Source: Scalesia atractyloides (lineage: Eukaryota; Streptophyta; Magnoliopsida; Asterales; Asteraceae). Taken from it: 64,000 bases of DNA. The position numbers were made by a program, and so were the translations under genes. Location of the stretch: positions 44,033,369-44,097,368 of the forward strand of contig CAMTDV010000027.1 in the NCBI GenBank assembly GCA_947069175.1. The letters run 5' to 3'. Positions 1 to 11,596 of the stretch are shown one piece after another. How positions within the stretch are numbered: the first letter of the stretch is position 1; every line of letters begins with the position of its first letter. The notes beneath the pieces were generated by a model. That model did no database searches. It was given only the letters and a program-made list of their open reading frames with translations, and was not told the DNA's origin.

Positions 1-953
1 AGGAATAAGATTTTGGATGATGAATTGCAGTTCGAAAAGCTTTCAAAAGAGCTAGAAACTAAACTGTTTGAAAAGAATCTAAAGCCAGCAGCTTAAAACA
101 TGAAGCTAGCATAACCAAGGACCAACCCCAAACTATGATAGAAAAACATCAGGTTTGCAAAAAGGAGTTAGAATCCATCTAAGTCACTTGTGAAAAATGA
201 GTGGAATCTTGTAAAGGTTAAGAAATTTTGCTAGAAAACCAGGTCAAAAGTAACATAAAATTTGGCATAGGTTTCAAAGAAAATGACAAAATTTCTGAAA
301 ATGTTACTAGAAATGAGTCTTGTGTGGTTGAAATTGTTCCAACAAACTTGGCTGGTCAAGAAATGAAAGTCACTGATAAAAATGGAAATAAAATTGTTTT
401 ACAAAGATATGAGGGATCCTAAACTTTTGAGGAGATTGAGAAGTATCAATTTAAACCCACATGGTCTGATGAATGTGACATTCTTGAAAATTTTAAGCCA
501 ATGGATTTTTTCAACCATTGAAGGTGCCAAAGCACCAAAAGCAAGAATCATTCCCATAATAGATTTACCAGCAGATATTGTAACATACAACATCTGCTGA
601 CAAAGAGTCTGAAAAAAGGAAAAAGAAAGAAAATATAAAAAACCTGTTTTGTGATTTCTGTGAAAAGAACTATGTTACCAAAAACTGTTTTCTTCTGAAA
701 GCTTATGACATTAACAAAACAAGTGTGATCGTTGATTCTCCAAACTGCAAAATTTGTAATAAAACAAATCATAAAACTCAAGAGTATATTTATCTTAGAA
801 ACTTTGATGCGAAAAAGAATGAGTATAAATCCAAAACACTTGAGAGTTCAAAGACTAGTATTTCAAAAGGAAAGTCTAAACAGACCTTTGTGCCTCTTGA
901 AACATCTGTTACCAAAGCACTGCACAAAAACCCCTGATCCCAGAGAGATGTAG
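1..953 (+). pseudogene. Element A gag, C-terminal part (broken)
   Basis: Nucleocapsid side of a Copia gag. Bases 1-100 encode a charged helical, coiled-coil-like stretch (DELQFEKLSKELE) also present in element B's gag. Two zinc-knuckle remnants follow. Near 650-687 the pattern is C-X2-C-X3-Y-X4-C, one residue short and with the histidine replaced by tyrosine. Near 745-790 it is C-X2-C-X4-H-X4-Y, with the last cysteine lost. Both are intact in B. Stops at about 95, 210 and 420 and several frame changes show decay. In the family this region binds RNA during particle assembly; this copy could not. Confidence 0.75.
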
Positions 954-1204
954 GTAACAGATGCACCACCTGCCAACCAGTACCTAAGAGGATATGGCCA
1001 ACCAATTACCAATAGGTACCTCTTAAATCTGAGGGTTACAAAAGGCTCTCAAAACAAAGAGTAAATATGTATCCTCATGGTTACTATCATCTGGTAGGAG
1101 TAGGGTCTTAACATATGTTACAAAGAGTTGTTCAAACCACTAACCATTCTTCTAAATATGAGACTGAAATGTCTGTGACCCCTTCCAAAGCCATTTTAGC
1201 TTTG

Positions 1205-1887
1205 GAAACCCACCTAAACTAATTAATTACCATTGTACAGGGATCTTATACTTGCCTTGGTAGTTGATGGTATGTAGATAGTGGAGGCTTCAGGCACATG
1301 ACAGGATGTAGAGCCCTTCTCAAAGACTTCATGGCTCATGGAGGGGGTGATATATCTTTTGGTAATAATTCAAAGGGAAGGTGCTTGGGTTAGGGACTGT
1401 TTAGGCTGGGAAACTAAATTTGAAAATGTCAATCTTATTGACAATCTAAAATTTCATCTTCTTAGTGTTTCACAAATGAGTGACAAGGGCTATGGGTCAT
1501 TCTTCACTAAGAAAACTTGTCAGATTGTTGGGCCAGAAGTGGTTAAAAGGATTGATCAAATTATAGCTGAGAGCAAAGCACAACTTGTTGCTTATAGGAG
1601 TGGCAATGTGTATGTGGTTAATATGTTGAAAGATAATCAAATGACTGATGCCTATCTTTTCTCAGCTACCTCTAACAAAGAGACAGAACTATGGCATAGA
1701 AGATTTGGACACACAAATTCGATAACTATCACCAGACTCTCTAAACAAGGCCTTGTAAGAGGTCTACCACAAAAACGTTTCACGATGAATATTGTGTTTC
1801 CTGTTTAAAAGGCAAACAACATAAAGTTCATACAAGCCCATTGGTGAGTCCAAAACAAGTCAATTCTTACAATTACTGCATGTAGAC
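1205..1887 (+). pseudogene. Element A protease and gag-pre-integrase region (broken)
   Basis: The retropepsin active site is readable as WYVDSGG, with D-S-G at 1277-1285, followed by a glycine-rich flap-like stretch near 1335-1375. A frame change follows, and the gag-pre-integrase (integrase zinc-binding) domain is read at 1338-1808, with ELWHRRFGHT as its histidine motif near 1686-1715. The cysteines expected after it fall across a frame break at about 1800 (CLKGKQH near 1804-1824). In an active element this protease cleaves the Gag-Pol polyprotein. No intact frame links it to gag or to the integrase core. Confidence 0.8.
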
Positions 1888-2875
1888 TTGTTTGGCACTG
1901 TAAAAATCATGAGTCTTAAACAAAAAAGGTATTACCTTGTTATTGTTGATGATTTTTCTAGGTTTACTTGGACTTACTTCTTGCACTCCAAGGATGAGGT
2001 TGCAAGCATTTTACAGGGATTTGTAAAACAAGTTGAAAAACAACTTGATCTACCAGTAAAAGTCTTTCGGAGTGACAATGGCACAGAGTTCAGAAATAAA
2101 GAGTTGGATGATTTCTGTGTGTCAAAAGGAATTGTAAGGCAGTACAACATTCCAAGAACACCAGAACAAAATGGGGTGGCTGAAAGGAAAAACAGAACTT
2201 TGATTGAAGCTGCCAGAACAATGCTTACAGACTCAGGTTTACCCTTAACCTTTTGGGCAGAGGCTGTAAACACTACTTGCTATGTGTTGCACATAATCTT
2301 GAAAAACCCTAGGCAACAAACAACTTCTTATGAAACTCTGTATAAAATCAAACCACTGATCTCATACTTCAAAATCTTTGGTTGCCCATGTTTTATTTTG
2401 AACTTAAAAGATTCAATTTCAAAATTTGTAGCCAAAATAGATTGTGGTTATTTTCTAGGATACTCAAACACTACTAAAGCTTATAGAGTCTTTAATTCAA
2501 GCACTAGGTGTGTGGAAGAGACGTTGTATGTAAAGTTCAATGAACTTTCTTCATTACAAATCCCAGCAAACCCTGTAGATTCGTCTAATCTAAATAAATT
2601 TACATTTGATGATGTGTCTGTCAAGACTAACCCTACAGGTACACCACAATCTTCACCACAAGACTATGGATATAACATTGTGATTCCACAATATAAAGTC
2701 ACTTCCACAATCAGAGAAACAAATGTTATTAGCAACTGTGAAAACTCTTCCACTGCTGGATTAACCACTGCTAATCCTCAATCCTCTGCCAGCTTATCAA
2801 ATATAACCTCTGTTGATGAAAGTCCAACCACTGAGGATAAAAGCCAACATGTTATCACACCTCTCCCTCCAACAC
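1888..2875 (+). pseudogene. Element A integrase core (about 329 codons, truncated by an insertion)
   Basis: Copia-type integrase. The DDE triad is readable: first D in VIVDDFSRFTW (residues 18-28), second D in FRSDNGTEF (about 60-68), and E in NGVAERKNRT (about 92-101). After the core comes the GKKP-like C-terminal region (IFGCPCFI, FLGYSNTTKAYRVF) and a Ser/Thr/Pro-rich linker toward RT. The open frame runs on to 2982, but its last 35 or so codons are read from the LTR inserted at 2876. No start codon is expected here because the domain belongs to a polyprotein. This is one of the best-preserved stretches of element A. Confidence 0.88.
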
Positions 2876-3662
2876 TGTCACACCCCCATGTAATCCCTTC
2901 GCATCAGAGGGGGCGTGAACTAAATTGGTATCTTCATTGCACAGCCGAAGCAAACGTGAGAGCTAAGATTTCTAGTAAATGAACGCCCGCTAACTACTCA
3001 GATCCCCATGGGTTCCACTATTCCAACCGTGCCATACTTGTAATTGTAACCTGAGAAAGAACATGCGAAAAATCAACATAAAGTTGGCGAGTTCATAGTT
3101 TGTCTGTTTTTGTTTTCAAATGAGTCATAAAATTTGAGCATTTTGCATTCGAAAAACCGGTTTGTGGGATCATAGTATCCTAAAGCATTTGAAATGTCAT
3201 GTCTGTATAACAATATTGAAATGTTTTCCATGTTGTTTGCAAATCCATGCATATAACTGTTATGTTTATAAACCGGTGATAAAATGTTTTCAATCGTATC
3301 TGTAAATAAACTGGTATTGAAATGTTTTCTGTTATCTTGGTAAACCGGTATTGAAATCGTAGTATGTAGTTTGCCTATGGAATCTAAGGACCAGTCAGTG
3401 TGTAGCTAATACACTGGCCTATGTGCCATAAGTAAGTAACAAAACCGAGACAACTCTGACATGATTGGGATCACAAAAGCACTCCTAACCGGTTAACTTA
3501 CCAGGAGTGGAGCGTGTCTCAAACTTGATAGATCTATACCTTTTGCACCTTGGTCACTACATGATTAATAATTACTATTGTCATCATCCTACTTACGCAC
3601 AATGATCTGTTATCATTTAATCCCATAGGCTACATACCAATTGTTTTAAATCTGTTATCCGT

Positions 3663-3770
3663 GTTATTGGGCCTACCCCATGTTTTCTTGTTATTGGTCC
3701 TAGCCCATGTTTTCTTGTCATTGGGCCTAGCCCATGTTTTCTTCTCATTGGGCCTAGCCCATGTTTTAAA
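3663..3770. repeat. 27-bp tandem repeat, four units, in insertion K
   Basis: Four successive copies of a 27-bp unit centred on ATTGGGCCTAGCCCATG, each containing the near-palindrome GGGCCTAGCCC. The units differ by only a few bases; the first reads CTACCCC and the second GGTCCTAG. The run opens one frame by chance on the + strand, giving a repetitive LeuGlyLeuAlaHis peptide that is not a gene. Confidence 0.85.
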
Positions 3771-5639
3771 TAAAATTGGGGCCTCGCCCCCTAGTTGTGA
3801 CTATGACAATCCCGTCAGTAGTCATAAAACTCATGCATGTTTCGAAAAGCTTTGTATAGCTGTGAAAACCGGTAAGTTTAGCATAAAACTTTCGTAAAAC
3901 CATTTGAGTTCATTGAAATCTATTTGTAAAGTGGTTTAGAAATATATGATTTTCATTCATCGAAACATTGTAAGCTTTCGCAAAGCTTGCATGTCTTTCC
4001 ACCCTAGAAAACATTTATAAAAATGTAAAATGGTAAAAAGTGGGGGTTATGAACTAACCTTGATTTCCTTGTGCAAAGCTAGCTTAATGTGATTTCCATA
4101 ATGTGGTCTCCACAACTTGACTTGCTAGTATGCAATCTAGTGTATTCCTAAAATGGAGTAACTTGTAAGTTTCTAAGAATGACGTAGCTATACTACGTGA
4201 TACCAAGCTCTACCGAATCGTTACTCATACGATTCTATGAAATTGTCATTATCTTAACTCGGTTGACCAACCTATGGTTTTCTTGGAAACGATTCTGTTT
4301 TCGAGAGACTTTGAAATATATGTTTACGTATAAACATAACTATATTTCATGAAATCGTATTTAGTCGTCATGTACGTTGACGGATAATAGTACGACTCTT
4401 CGTAGTTTTCGTAAGATGTAATCGTACGCTTGTTATAATCTTGCGTATCGTTTCGCACTTCGTTTAGGCGTTTGAATAGAATACAACCAATATATATTGT
4501 TATAAAATCCTTCGAAAGTATTCGTAAGTGTTCGCGTCGTCGACGATTGAAATAAATATAACTACATTTATTTTATGAAAGTATTCAAACTCTCAACGTT
4601 CGAATATATATAATTATATTCGTGTTATATGATTTCCGAATTCTGTCATTTGAAATAATACTCACCTTGTATTTATCTTGTAAAAGCGTTCGGAAATATT
4701 GGCGTTCGAAATAAATATAAACAATATACTTATTTTATATTATCGTTCGAATAAATTATCGATGTTTGAAATCTAGTTTCCGAGTTTCGACTTTAAATTA
4801 AACATAAATAAATATTATTTATGTTATAGTCGAATACCGAATGTTGTTATCTTGTAATCGCACTTGTTGAAATGTTGTCGGCTCGAGTTTTGAAAGTTTT
4901 AATAGCGTCATCAAATAAATATATACCTATATTTATTTTATAATAACCGCTTTGAATTCGGACGTTTTGTCTTCGAAATGTAACGCGTTTGGTATTCCGT
5001 ATTTTACAAAAATCGGGCAGAGTTTCCTCTGTTTTCGGACGATCCCGACAATACTAGTTGTCGATTTATTTATCAAAACGCAATCTGCAATGTACGGAAA
5101 CAAAATAGATATAATTTCTGGACGTATTTCGAATATAATTTTCGCCAATATTATTTCCGATTTATATATTTGACTAACGTAGGTTCGGTTTTTAACTAAT
5201 GACTTTTACGCGAATATTGTACGTCGGATATGTTGTTATTTTTATAATTTTGGCGATGTCGAATTGTTAACGGGTTAGTTTTGAGCTCGGTTTTGCGATA
5301 ATGAATATTAATATCTATATAAACTATATATTTAAAATTTCGTGTCGTAATTAATTTTTACCGAGTCTCGCGTTGACTCATTGATCCGACAGTTGACCAG
5401 TTGACTTTTGTAGACCGCAGTTGACCGAGTTGACTTTTGTTGACCGATTCGAACCGAACTCGAACCAAGACACGCATCCGAACCTGAAATCGAGAGTCAA
5501 AACATAACCTAAACCAAAACGAAACTGAAATATTTAAACTTTTACACTGAACCGAAAATGTTTCGAACTTGAACCGAAACCTGAGCCGATATCTGAACCA
5601 GAACTGAAATGAGTCGACCCGACTGAACCAAACCCGAGC

Positions 5640-6180
5640 CGCAGTTGAACAAACCCAAAACAAAGCTGGACCATGTGAACCGAAACCAGAACAAAAACTC
5701 AAGCCGACATGACCACCACCATTGCCGCCGGCGACCGGTCCCAGCGCCGCCGGTGGCGGCTTGCTCCACCGCCTGCAACCGTCCTAAACACCATCAACCA
5801 CTCAGCGCTGTAAGCATCGATCACCAACCCCCCGAGTTTGAAACTGAACCCGAAAAGATACCAAAAATAACCCCACCCCTACTGCCGCCGTTTGACCGGT
5901 CCAAGACCGCCGCCGTTCGAATGCCCCCACCACCGCAGTCGTCGCCGCTGAGACGCAGCGACTGCCTCCGCCGCTCTCTCTCTCTCTCTCTCGTCCGTCC
6001 TCTCTCTCTTCACTGCTCCTCTCTCTCTCATCGCTCTCTCTGCCTCTGTCTATTTGTATGTATGCGGGTGTGTGTGTGTGTTAGAAGGGAGACAAGAAAG
6101 GTTGCAGGGGTGTCGTGTGTGTCGGCCGGAAAATAACTGCCACCGCCACCGTCAGGGCGGCGGCGCCGACTGACATTGCC
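5640..6180. repeat. GC-rich, CT-microsatellite leader-like region of insertion K
   Basis: A stretch far richer in G and C than its surroundings, with CCGCC and CCACC runs, a (CT)n tract around 5975-6025 and a short (GT)n tract at 6066-6080. It stays open on the + strand from 5645 to 6136, but the peptide is Pro/Arg/Ser low-complexity with no domain. Read on the - strand it lies just downstream of the TATA box at 6283-6290, where the untranslated leader of the LTR transcript would be. I treat it as LTR leader sequence and not as a gene. Confidence 0.55.
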
Positions 6181-6282
6181 GGAGCAAATCTAGTGACCGG
6201 ATTCATCAGAGAGAGGAGGCAGAGAGTTTGGTGTGCTAGGGTTTGGTTTAAGTGAAATGAGAGAAATTTAGGGTTAAGATAG

Positions 6283-6290
6283 TTTATATA
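6283..6290 (-). promoter_or_regulatory. TATATAAA box of insertion K (LTR promoter)
   Basis: On the - strand TATATAAA is preceded by GGCC and followed within 20 bases by AACCCTAAA, a telo-box-like motif common near plant transcription starts. It sits about 670 bases inside the right end of K, a normal U3 length. This fixes the likely transcription direction of K as right to left. Confidence 0.5.
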
Positions 6291-6961
6291 GGCCTAGGGT
6301 TTTAAGCGGGTTGGGCATGAAGCCCGTTAGCGTGTGGTGAGCCCAATAGGTCTTTCCACTGTCCATTTTCAAAACCCGAACATCGTCATCTATCGACTTT
6401 TTATTTATTCAAACTTGAAAGCGTTTAAAATTATATTGGGGGTCGTTGTTTGACGCGAAATCTGTTCGTTGCGTTAAAATCGCGTAAATGATTCGGTGGT
6501 CGTTTCTTGTCCGTTTTTCGATCCGATTCCAACCAGGAATAATAAAATTCAATTACGAATCTAAATATATCATAATATATTAATATCGAGGCATAATTTG
6601 AGTCCGTTGCTTCCGTTTCTTTGTCGGTGCGTTCCTGCGGACGCGTTTTTGTTCACGTAAGCATTTTGTGACGTTCGAATCATGATAATTTATCAAAACC
6701 ATACTGTATGATAAATACAAGTACAAAATTCGTATTTTTAGGTGTTGTCAGTATTTGTTCGTCAATCAGTTTGCTTATCGTTTAAATTCACGTTTAGAGT
6801 TCTCGATTGTCGCCATATCGCGTAACATGAAGCAAGTAGACGTTCCTAGGCTCTCCAGGGGCCTGATCGAGTTAATTTACGTCTAATTAAGCTTTTTATG
6901 ATGTTTTTGATGTTCGTTATGCGCTTAATTACGACCAAAAAATACTGGTTGTCACAAATAC

Positions 6962-8718
6962 CTCTACCTCCATTTCTAACAGATGTTGCTCTTCAAAATT
7001 GCCTACAAATGTTAGCTCAGATGATTCGCATTTGCAGCCTTCACCTCAAAATGCCATTATTCCATATAAGGGAGATCTAGTCTACCTTAAAAGTTATCCA
7101 TCTGATCAAATCATTGGCAACATCAATGAAGGGGTGCTCACTAGAAGTCAATCCCAAAACGTTATCTTTTTGCTGGTTTCCTATCTATCACATAACCTGT
7201 CAAGTACCAAGAGGCACTAAAAGACAATAGTTGGGTAGAAGCCATGCAAGAAGAGCTCCTTCAGTCTAAAAGAAAACAAGTATGGGAACTTGTACCATTG
7301 CCAAAGGATGTACGTCCAATTGGCACAAAATGGCTCTTTAATAACAAAACTAATGAAAGGGGTATTATTGTCAAGAATAAAGTTAAGCTTGTGGTTCAAG
7401 GTTATAGACAGGAAGAAGGCATTGACTTGATGAAACATTTTCTCCTGTAGCAAGATTAGAAGCCATGAGACTACTCTTAGCCTTTGCTGCCAACCACAAC
7501 ATCAAGGTGTTTCAAATGGATATCAAAAGTGCATTCTTGTATGGTAAGATTAAAGAAGAGGTATATGTTTGTCAACCACCTGGTTTTGAAGATGCATTTT
7601 ATCCTGATCATGACTACAAGCTTAATAAAGCTTTGTATGGCTTGAAACAAGCACCAAGAGCTTGGTATGAAACTCTCTCCACTTTTCTCTTATCAATAGG
7701 TTTTACAAGAGGTAGAATTGATAAAACCTTGTTCTTAAAATGGAGAGGAAAAGATTTAATGCTTGTCCAAATTTATGTGGATGACATCATTTATGGAGCC
7801 ACATGCACTGCCATGTGTGAAGAGTTCAGAGAACTCATGGCAATAGAGTTTGAAATGAGTGCTATGGGTGAGCTCCAATGCTTTCTTGGTCTTCAAATAA
7901 ACCAATTGCAAAATGGTACTTTCATTCATCAAAGTAAGTATGTCAAAGAACTGCTTAAAAAATTTGATATGAATGATTGCAAACCATGTAGCACACCCAT
8001 GGCAACCACAAAGCTTGTCACTGTTGAAGAAAAAGATGACTTGGTTGATCAAACTCTTTATAGAAGCATGATAGGTTCATTATTGTACCTAACTGTATCA
8101 AGGCCAGATATCATGTTTGCAACATGCGTTTGTGCTAGATCCCAGTCAGCACCTAGAAAGTCCAATCTCATTGTTGTAAAAAGGATATTCAGACACATAA
8201 AAGGTGCTCTCACACTTAGTATCTGGTATCCAGCTAATGGTAATATTGAGCTTTCGGGTTTTTCAGACAGTGATTATGCTGGATGCCACACCACAAGGAA
8301 GTCAACTTCAGGCGGCTGTCAATTCCTAGGAAATTTCTTAATGTCTTGGCAAATCAAAAAGCAAGCTGCAGTATCAACATCCACAGCAGAGGCTGAGTAT
8401 ATTGCTGCTGCAAGCTGCACTGCTCAACTCCTATGGCTTCAAAATCAACTATTGGATTTTGGTGTATCTGCTTTAAAGACTCCTCTCATGTTAGATAGTG
8501 AAGCAGCTGAAAACATCATCAAATGTCCAATATCTTATTCTACCACAAAGTACATTGACATCAGGCATCACTTTGTAAGGGATTGCTATGAAAAAGATTT
8601 GATTTCTCTGCATCATGTTCCAACTAAAGATCAACAGGCAGATGTTCGTACAAAAGCATTAAATACATCTACCTTTGAAAGTCTGATCTCTAGGATTGGT
8701 ATGCTAAACATGGGATAA
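6962..8718 (+). pseudogene. Element A reverse transcriptase and RNase H (one frameshift)
   Basis: Copia RT and RNase H. The linker and RT N-terminus are read at about 6998-7450 (WELVPLPKDVRPIGTKWLF). A single-base frame change near 7430 breaks the conserved DETFAPVARLEA-type motif, and the frame then stays open from 7465 to 8718. RT fingers and palm follow (MDIKSAFLYG, ALYGLKQAPRAWY), with the catalytic YVDD at 7774-7785. RNase H spans about 8255-8660 with GFSDSDYAG, STAEAEYIAA and HHFVRDC. The frame ends in a normal stop at 8718. The family copies element RNA into cDNA inside virus-like particles. Confidence 0.9.
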
Positions 8719-9110
8719 AAAACAAATTTTGTTTTCCATGTGTAAATAACATCAAAATGTTTTTAGGAAGTCAAAAATCCATCCTTAAAAATAGCTAAAA
8801 CTGAAATCTTTTCAATAAATATCTAAACTCTGCTCATAACCACTATTTCTCCAAACCTCTGCTTGTCGTGAAAATCTATCCGTTGATAAAAGTGTATCCT
8901 TTGTTCTACATCCACTGTTAGTGAAACCACTGTTTTCTCAATCCACTGATAATCTATCATCTGATAGTGTAAAATCATCACTGTTCAGAACCACTGCTTG
9001 TATCCAACAGAGGTTTCCAAACAACTGTCTTCCATTATCTAATAGAGTTTACACGTGGACAGACTATCAGACTTTTGAAAACCGCTGCCATGTCAGCTTT
9101 CACTTTTTCC
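8719..9110 (+). other. Non-coding spacer between pol and the env-like frame of element A
   Basis: About 390 bases with no open frame of note. It is A/T-rich with several scattered ACCACTG and CCACTGTT words. The equivalent spacer in element B (about 22400-22809, - strand) has the same kind of words and leads into the same TATA-box region, so the spacer is an ancestral part of the family. No splice signal or LTR feature was recognised. Confidence 0.6.
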
Positions 9111-9118
9111 TTTATAAA
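9111..9118 (+). promoter_or_regulatory. Putative internal TATA box upstream of the env-like frame (element A)
   Basis: TTTATAAA lies 99-106 bases before the ATG at 9217. The block CACTTTTTCC-TTTATAAACC-TTGTTCCATCCAAACAGAG is matched closely at the same place in element B (22370-22410, - strand), although the spacer further upstream has diverged. Between this box and the ATG the sequence is C/T-rich and free of ATG in the leader direction, as in plant 5' UTRs. This suggests a separate transcript for the env-like frame; no expression evidence is available here. Confidence 0.45.
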
Positions 9119-10079
9119 CCTTGTTCCATCCAAACAGAGTTTTTCACTGCCGTATTGAATTCAAAAATTCTCCAAAGCGGCTATATTCTTCACTAACCCT
9201 CATTCACTCTTCAATCATGACTCTGAACATCAAAAATCCCCACAACTACCTTCCTATCCTCGAGAAAACAGATAATAATACTGCTTTTCATGCAATGATA
9301 GATGTTCAACAAACATCATCATACAAGGATATTCTATTAGCAAAGACTCCAATATATGTGGACACACTTAGACAATTTTGGGCAAATGCTAAGGTTGAGA
9401 TCCAAAACAAAAAGCCATTTGCTATTACGTCAAAAATTGGAAAGTCTCTTGTCCAAATTTCTCCATCCACCATTTCCACCACATTTGGTCTAAGTGAGCT
9501 AAATGACCCCACTTCCTTCTCAAAGAAGGATTTACACGATGAATTCATTGTTTATGAAGGTTAAATGACAGGTGTTACCATTTATAAACCTGAATTTTCT
9601 ACTGACATGAAATTCTTTTTCCATACTTTATGCTATTTTAACAAAATCAAAATTTAATTTTTCCCAGGTATCGTTTTCTGACTTGGTTGCAAACTATAAC
9701 AACATTTCCAACAATAAAGGTTTTCTTATGCACCCTGGGTAGTTGAGTTATTATCTTTAAAAACAAGTTTCTGAAATTGATTTTCACAAGGTGTCATTTG
9801 TGAAATTGGCAGCCTTAAACATGAAACTTTTACAAGACTTTCTAACCAAAAGCCAAAGGTTTTGAAAACACAAGCAAAGGGGAATGAGCTAATTTTTTGA
9901 TACTAACACATCCGCTGTTAAACCTCTATTGCTGAGCCCACTGCTCCTGGTGAACATGGCACTATAACCAGTGCTGTGCAACCCCCTCCAGAATCTACCA
10001 AAAGAGAACCTTCCAAATACAAAAAGCCCCCCCCAAAAAGAAAACCAAAAATGTAACTCTGGTTGAGGTTGAGAATTTT

Positions 10080-10860
10080 GTAGCACTTGTTTCATCATGA
10101 ATTTGATTTCATCAATGGATGATTCCATGGTAGTGATTCTCTCTGTCAATTCTTGGTATTTTAATTTATCACCTAAGTTAATAGGATCATCTAAATTACT
10201 ACCAGAGGTAGTTGTATTTGGATCATCAACATGAGGAATCTCAATGTTTCCAAAACCAAATGCCCCTTTGTCTTGGTACTAAGGACTTCCAACTGGGACA
10301 GAGGTTACTCTTGTAGCCTCAGCAATTGTTGCCTTCAAGGAAGTCTTACTAATGTAACCACTGTCCAACTAAAACACTATTGTGTCATCAGTTGTAGTGA
10401 CTGCTTCACTTGAAATACCACCAAGACTTACTTGTAACTCAAGGGGTGTTGCCTCCTCAAATGCTTGTGGGCTAGCAGATAGAGTTTTCTTAGACTCAGT
10501 CAAATGTAGAAGTTGACTCTCTTTAATGGGTGAGTGAGATGGACTGATTTTTGTCTGAGATTTCTCTATTGCATCAAGCAAAGGTATAAATGTGGGTGGT
10601 ATTGGAGAAGTGGGAGTGGGTTGTGGTGTAGAAAGAGACATTGCCCTGGGAGAGGGACTGTGGAAGATTGATTCAAGTGAATCAAGAGCTTCATAATGTG
10701 GTGTCCTTGTGGATACAACTTGTTCCCTATGTGATGAATCAAGGGGAGTTTGGCTAGGTGGAGATCTTTGTTCCATCTACTGTGAGGAAGTAGTAGCAGT
10801 GGTTTCAAGTGACTTTGGTGTTGTCACAAGTATATCCTCTAGGCTCTCATCTTCAACTCA
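10080..10860 (-). other. Inverted segment within the env-like frame of element A
   Basis: Flanking sequence reads as env-like protein on the + strand (to about 10080 and again from about 10862), but the segment between reads on the - strand. Its - strand peptide contains RSPPSQ, SPSPRAM and LSTPQP. These line up with RSPPSQ, SPSPRVV and LSTPLP in element B's env-like frame, which is in the sense direction there. Reversing the segment also restores sense at both edges: VEVEDESLEDIL at the left and an EIKFMMKQVLQN helix running into the downstream helix at the right. It is therefore an inversion of about 780 bp. Breakpoints are placed to within about 10 bases. Confidence 0.8.
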
Positions 10861-11596
10861 AAATGCTGATGAACTATGGAAAGTTGTGCAACCAATTATC
10901 CTAGCTTAGAGACAATTGGCAGATATTCAGCATGAGACGCACATGAAGTTAATCAGAAATATGGTCAAGGCCAGATATGAAGATACACAAGCATATATTA
11001 AAGCCATCAAAGATCATTTATTGAAGACAACTGGCTCTGCCCCGAATTTAATTTATGTTGAAGAAACAGAAGATGATGCCAAAAAGGGGGAGAACGATTC
11101 ACTGAGAAAGTTGCATCCTGATTCAAGTGTTATACCAAAGGTGCAACAACAATCAGAAACCACTGCTACACCACCTAATGCAACTTTGGGAAAGGGATTG
11201 ATGAGACCCTAAATAAAGAAGCTAAAAAGATTGCTGATGATAAGCAGAAAAGACAAGATACAATGGAAGCTAAAGCCTTAATGCTGATTGAAGAAGAAAA
11301 AGACAAACAAATGGAAAAAGAAGATGTTGGTACTTCAAGAAAAAGAAATTCTACAAGAAAAGTTAGACAACCAACTGTCACCACATCTAAAACCACTATT
11401 GAGGCTATAGATGTTCCTGAAACCACTGCTCCTATCACATTTCTCAGTTTACCCCAACCATTAACCACTCCAATCACATTTCCCACTTTACCCCAACCAT
11501 TAACCATTCCACCAAGAATTCCTGTACATCCACCATCACCAAAGATCAAATTCCATCGCAAAAGAAAAACTTTTGTTGTTGACGAAAGTGATGAAG

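Larger units (their letters stand above)
2876..6956 (-). mobile_element. Insertion K: 4.08-kb LTR-like sequence (probable solo LTR) in element A
   Basis: The element A reading frame stops aligning to element B at 2876 and resumes at 6957. The insert starts TGTCACACCCCC and ends GGTTGTCACA, so it has TG...CA ends. It is flanked by AACAC (2871-2875) and AATAC (6957-6961), a 5-bp target duplication with one mismatch. It shows no retrotransposon protein motif. On the - strand a TATATAAA box (6283-6290) is followed by a CT-rich, GC-rich leader-like region, which suits an LTR read right to left with U3 at 6956-6290. An unusually long solo LTR is the best reading. A non-coding element of another class cannot be excluded, since TGTCACA is repeated at both ends. 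Confidence 0.65.

Noticed and set aside
3661..3897. Repetitive 78-codon open frame with Leu/Gly/Ala/His/Val repeats
   Set aside because: It is created by the 27-bp DNA tandem repeat. No start context or family match is apparent.
5645..6136. 163-codon open frame on the + strand, possible host gene
   Set aside because: The peptide is low-complexity (Pro/Arg/Ser/Leu) and comes from GC-rich and CT-repeat sequence. It is antisense to the likely LTR transcript and has no domain.
9650..9690. Possible 3' splice site (T-rich run then CAG) inside the env-like frame, present in A and at the matching place in B (about 21755)
   Set aside because: In B the frame can be read straight through the site, with matching residues on both sides, so the sequence is coding and the splice resemblance is by chance.
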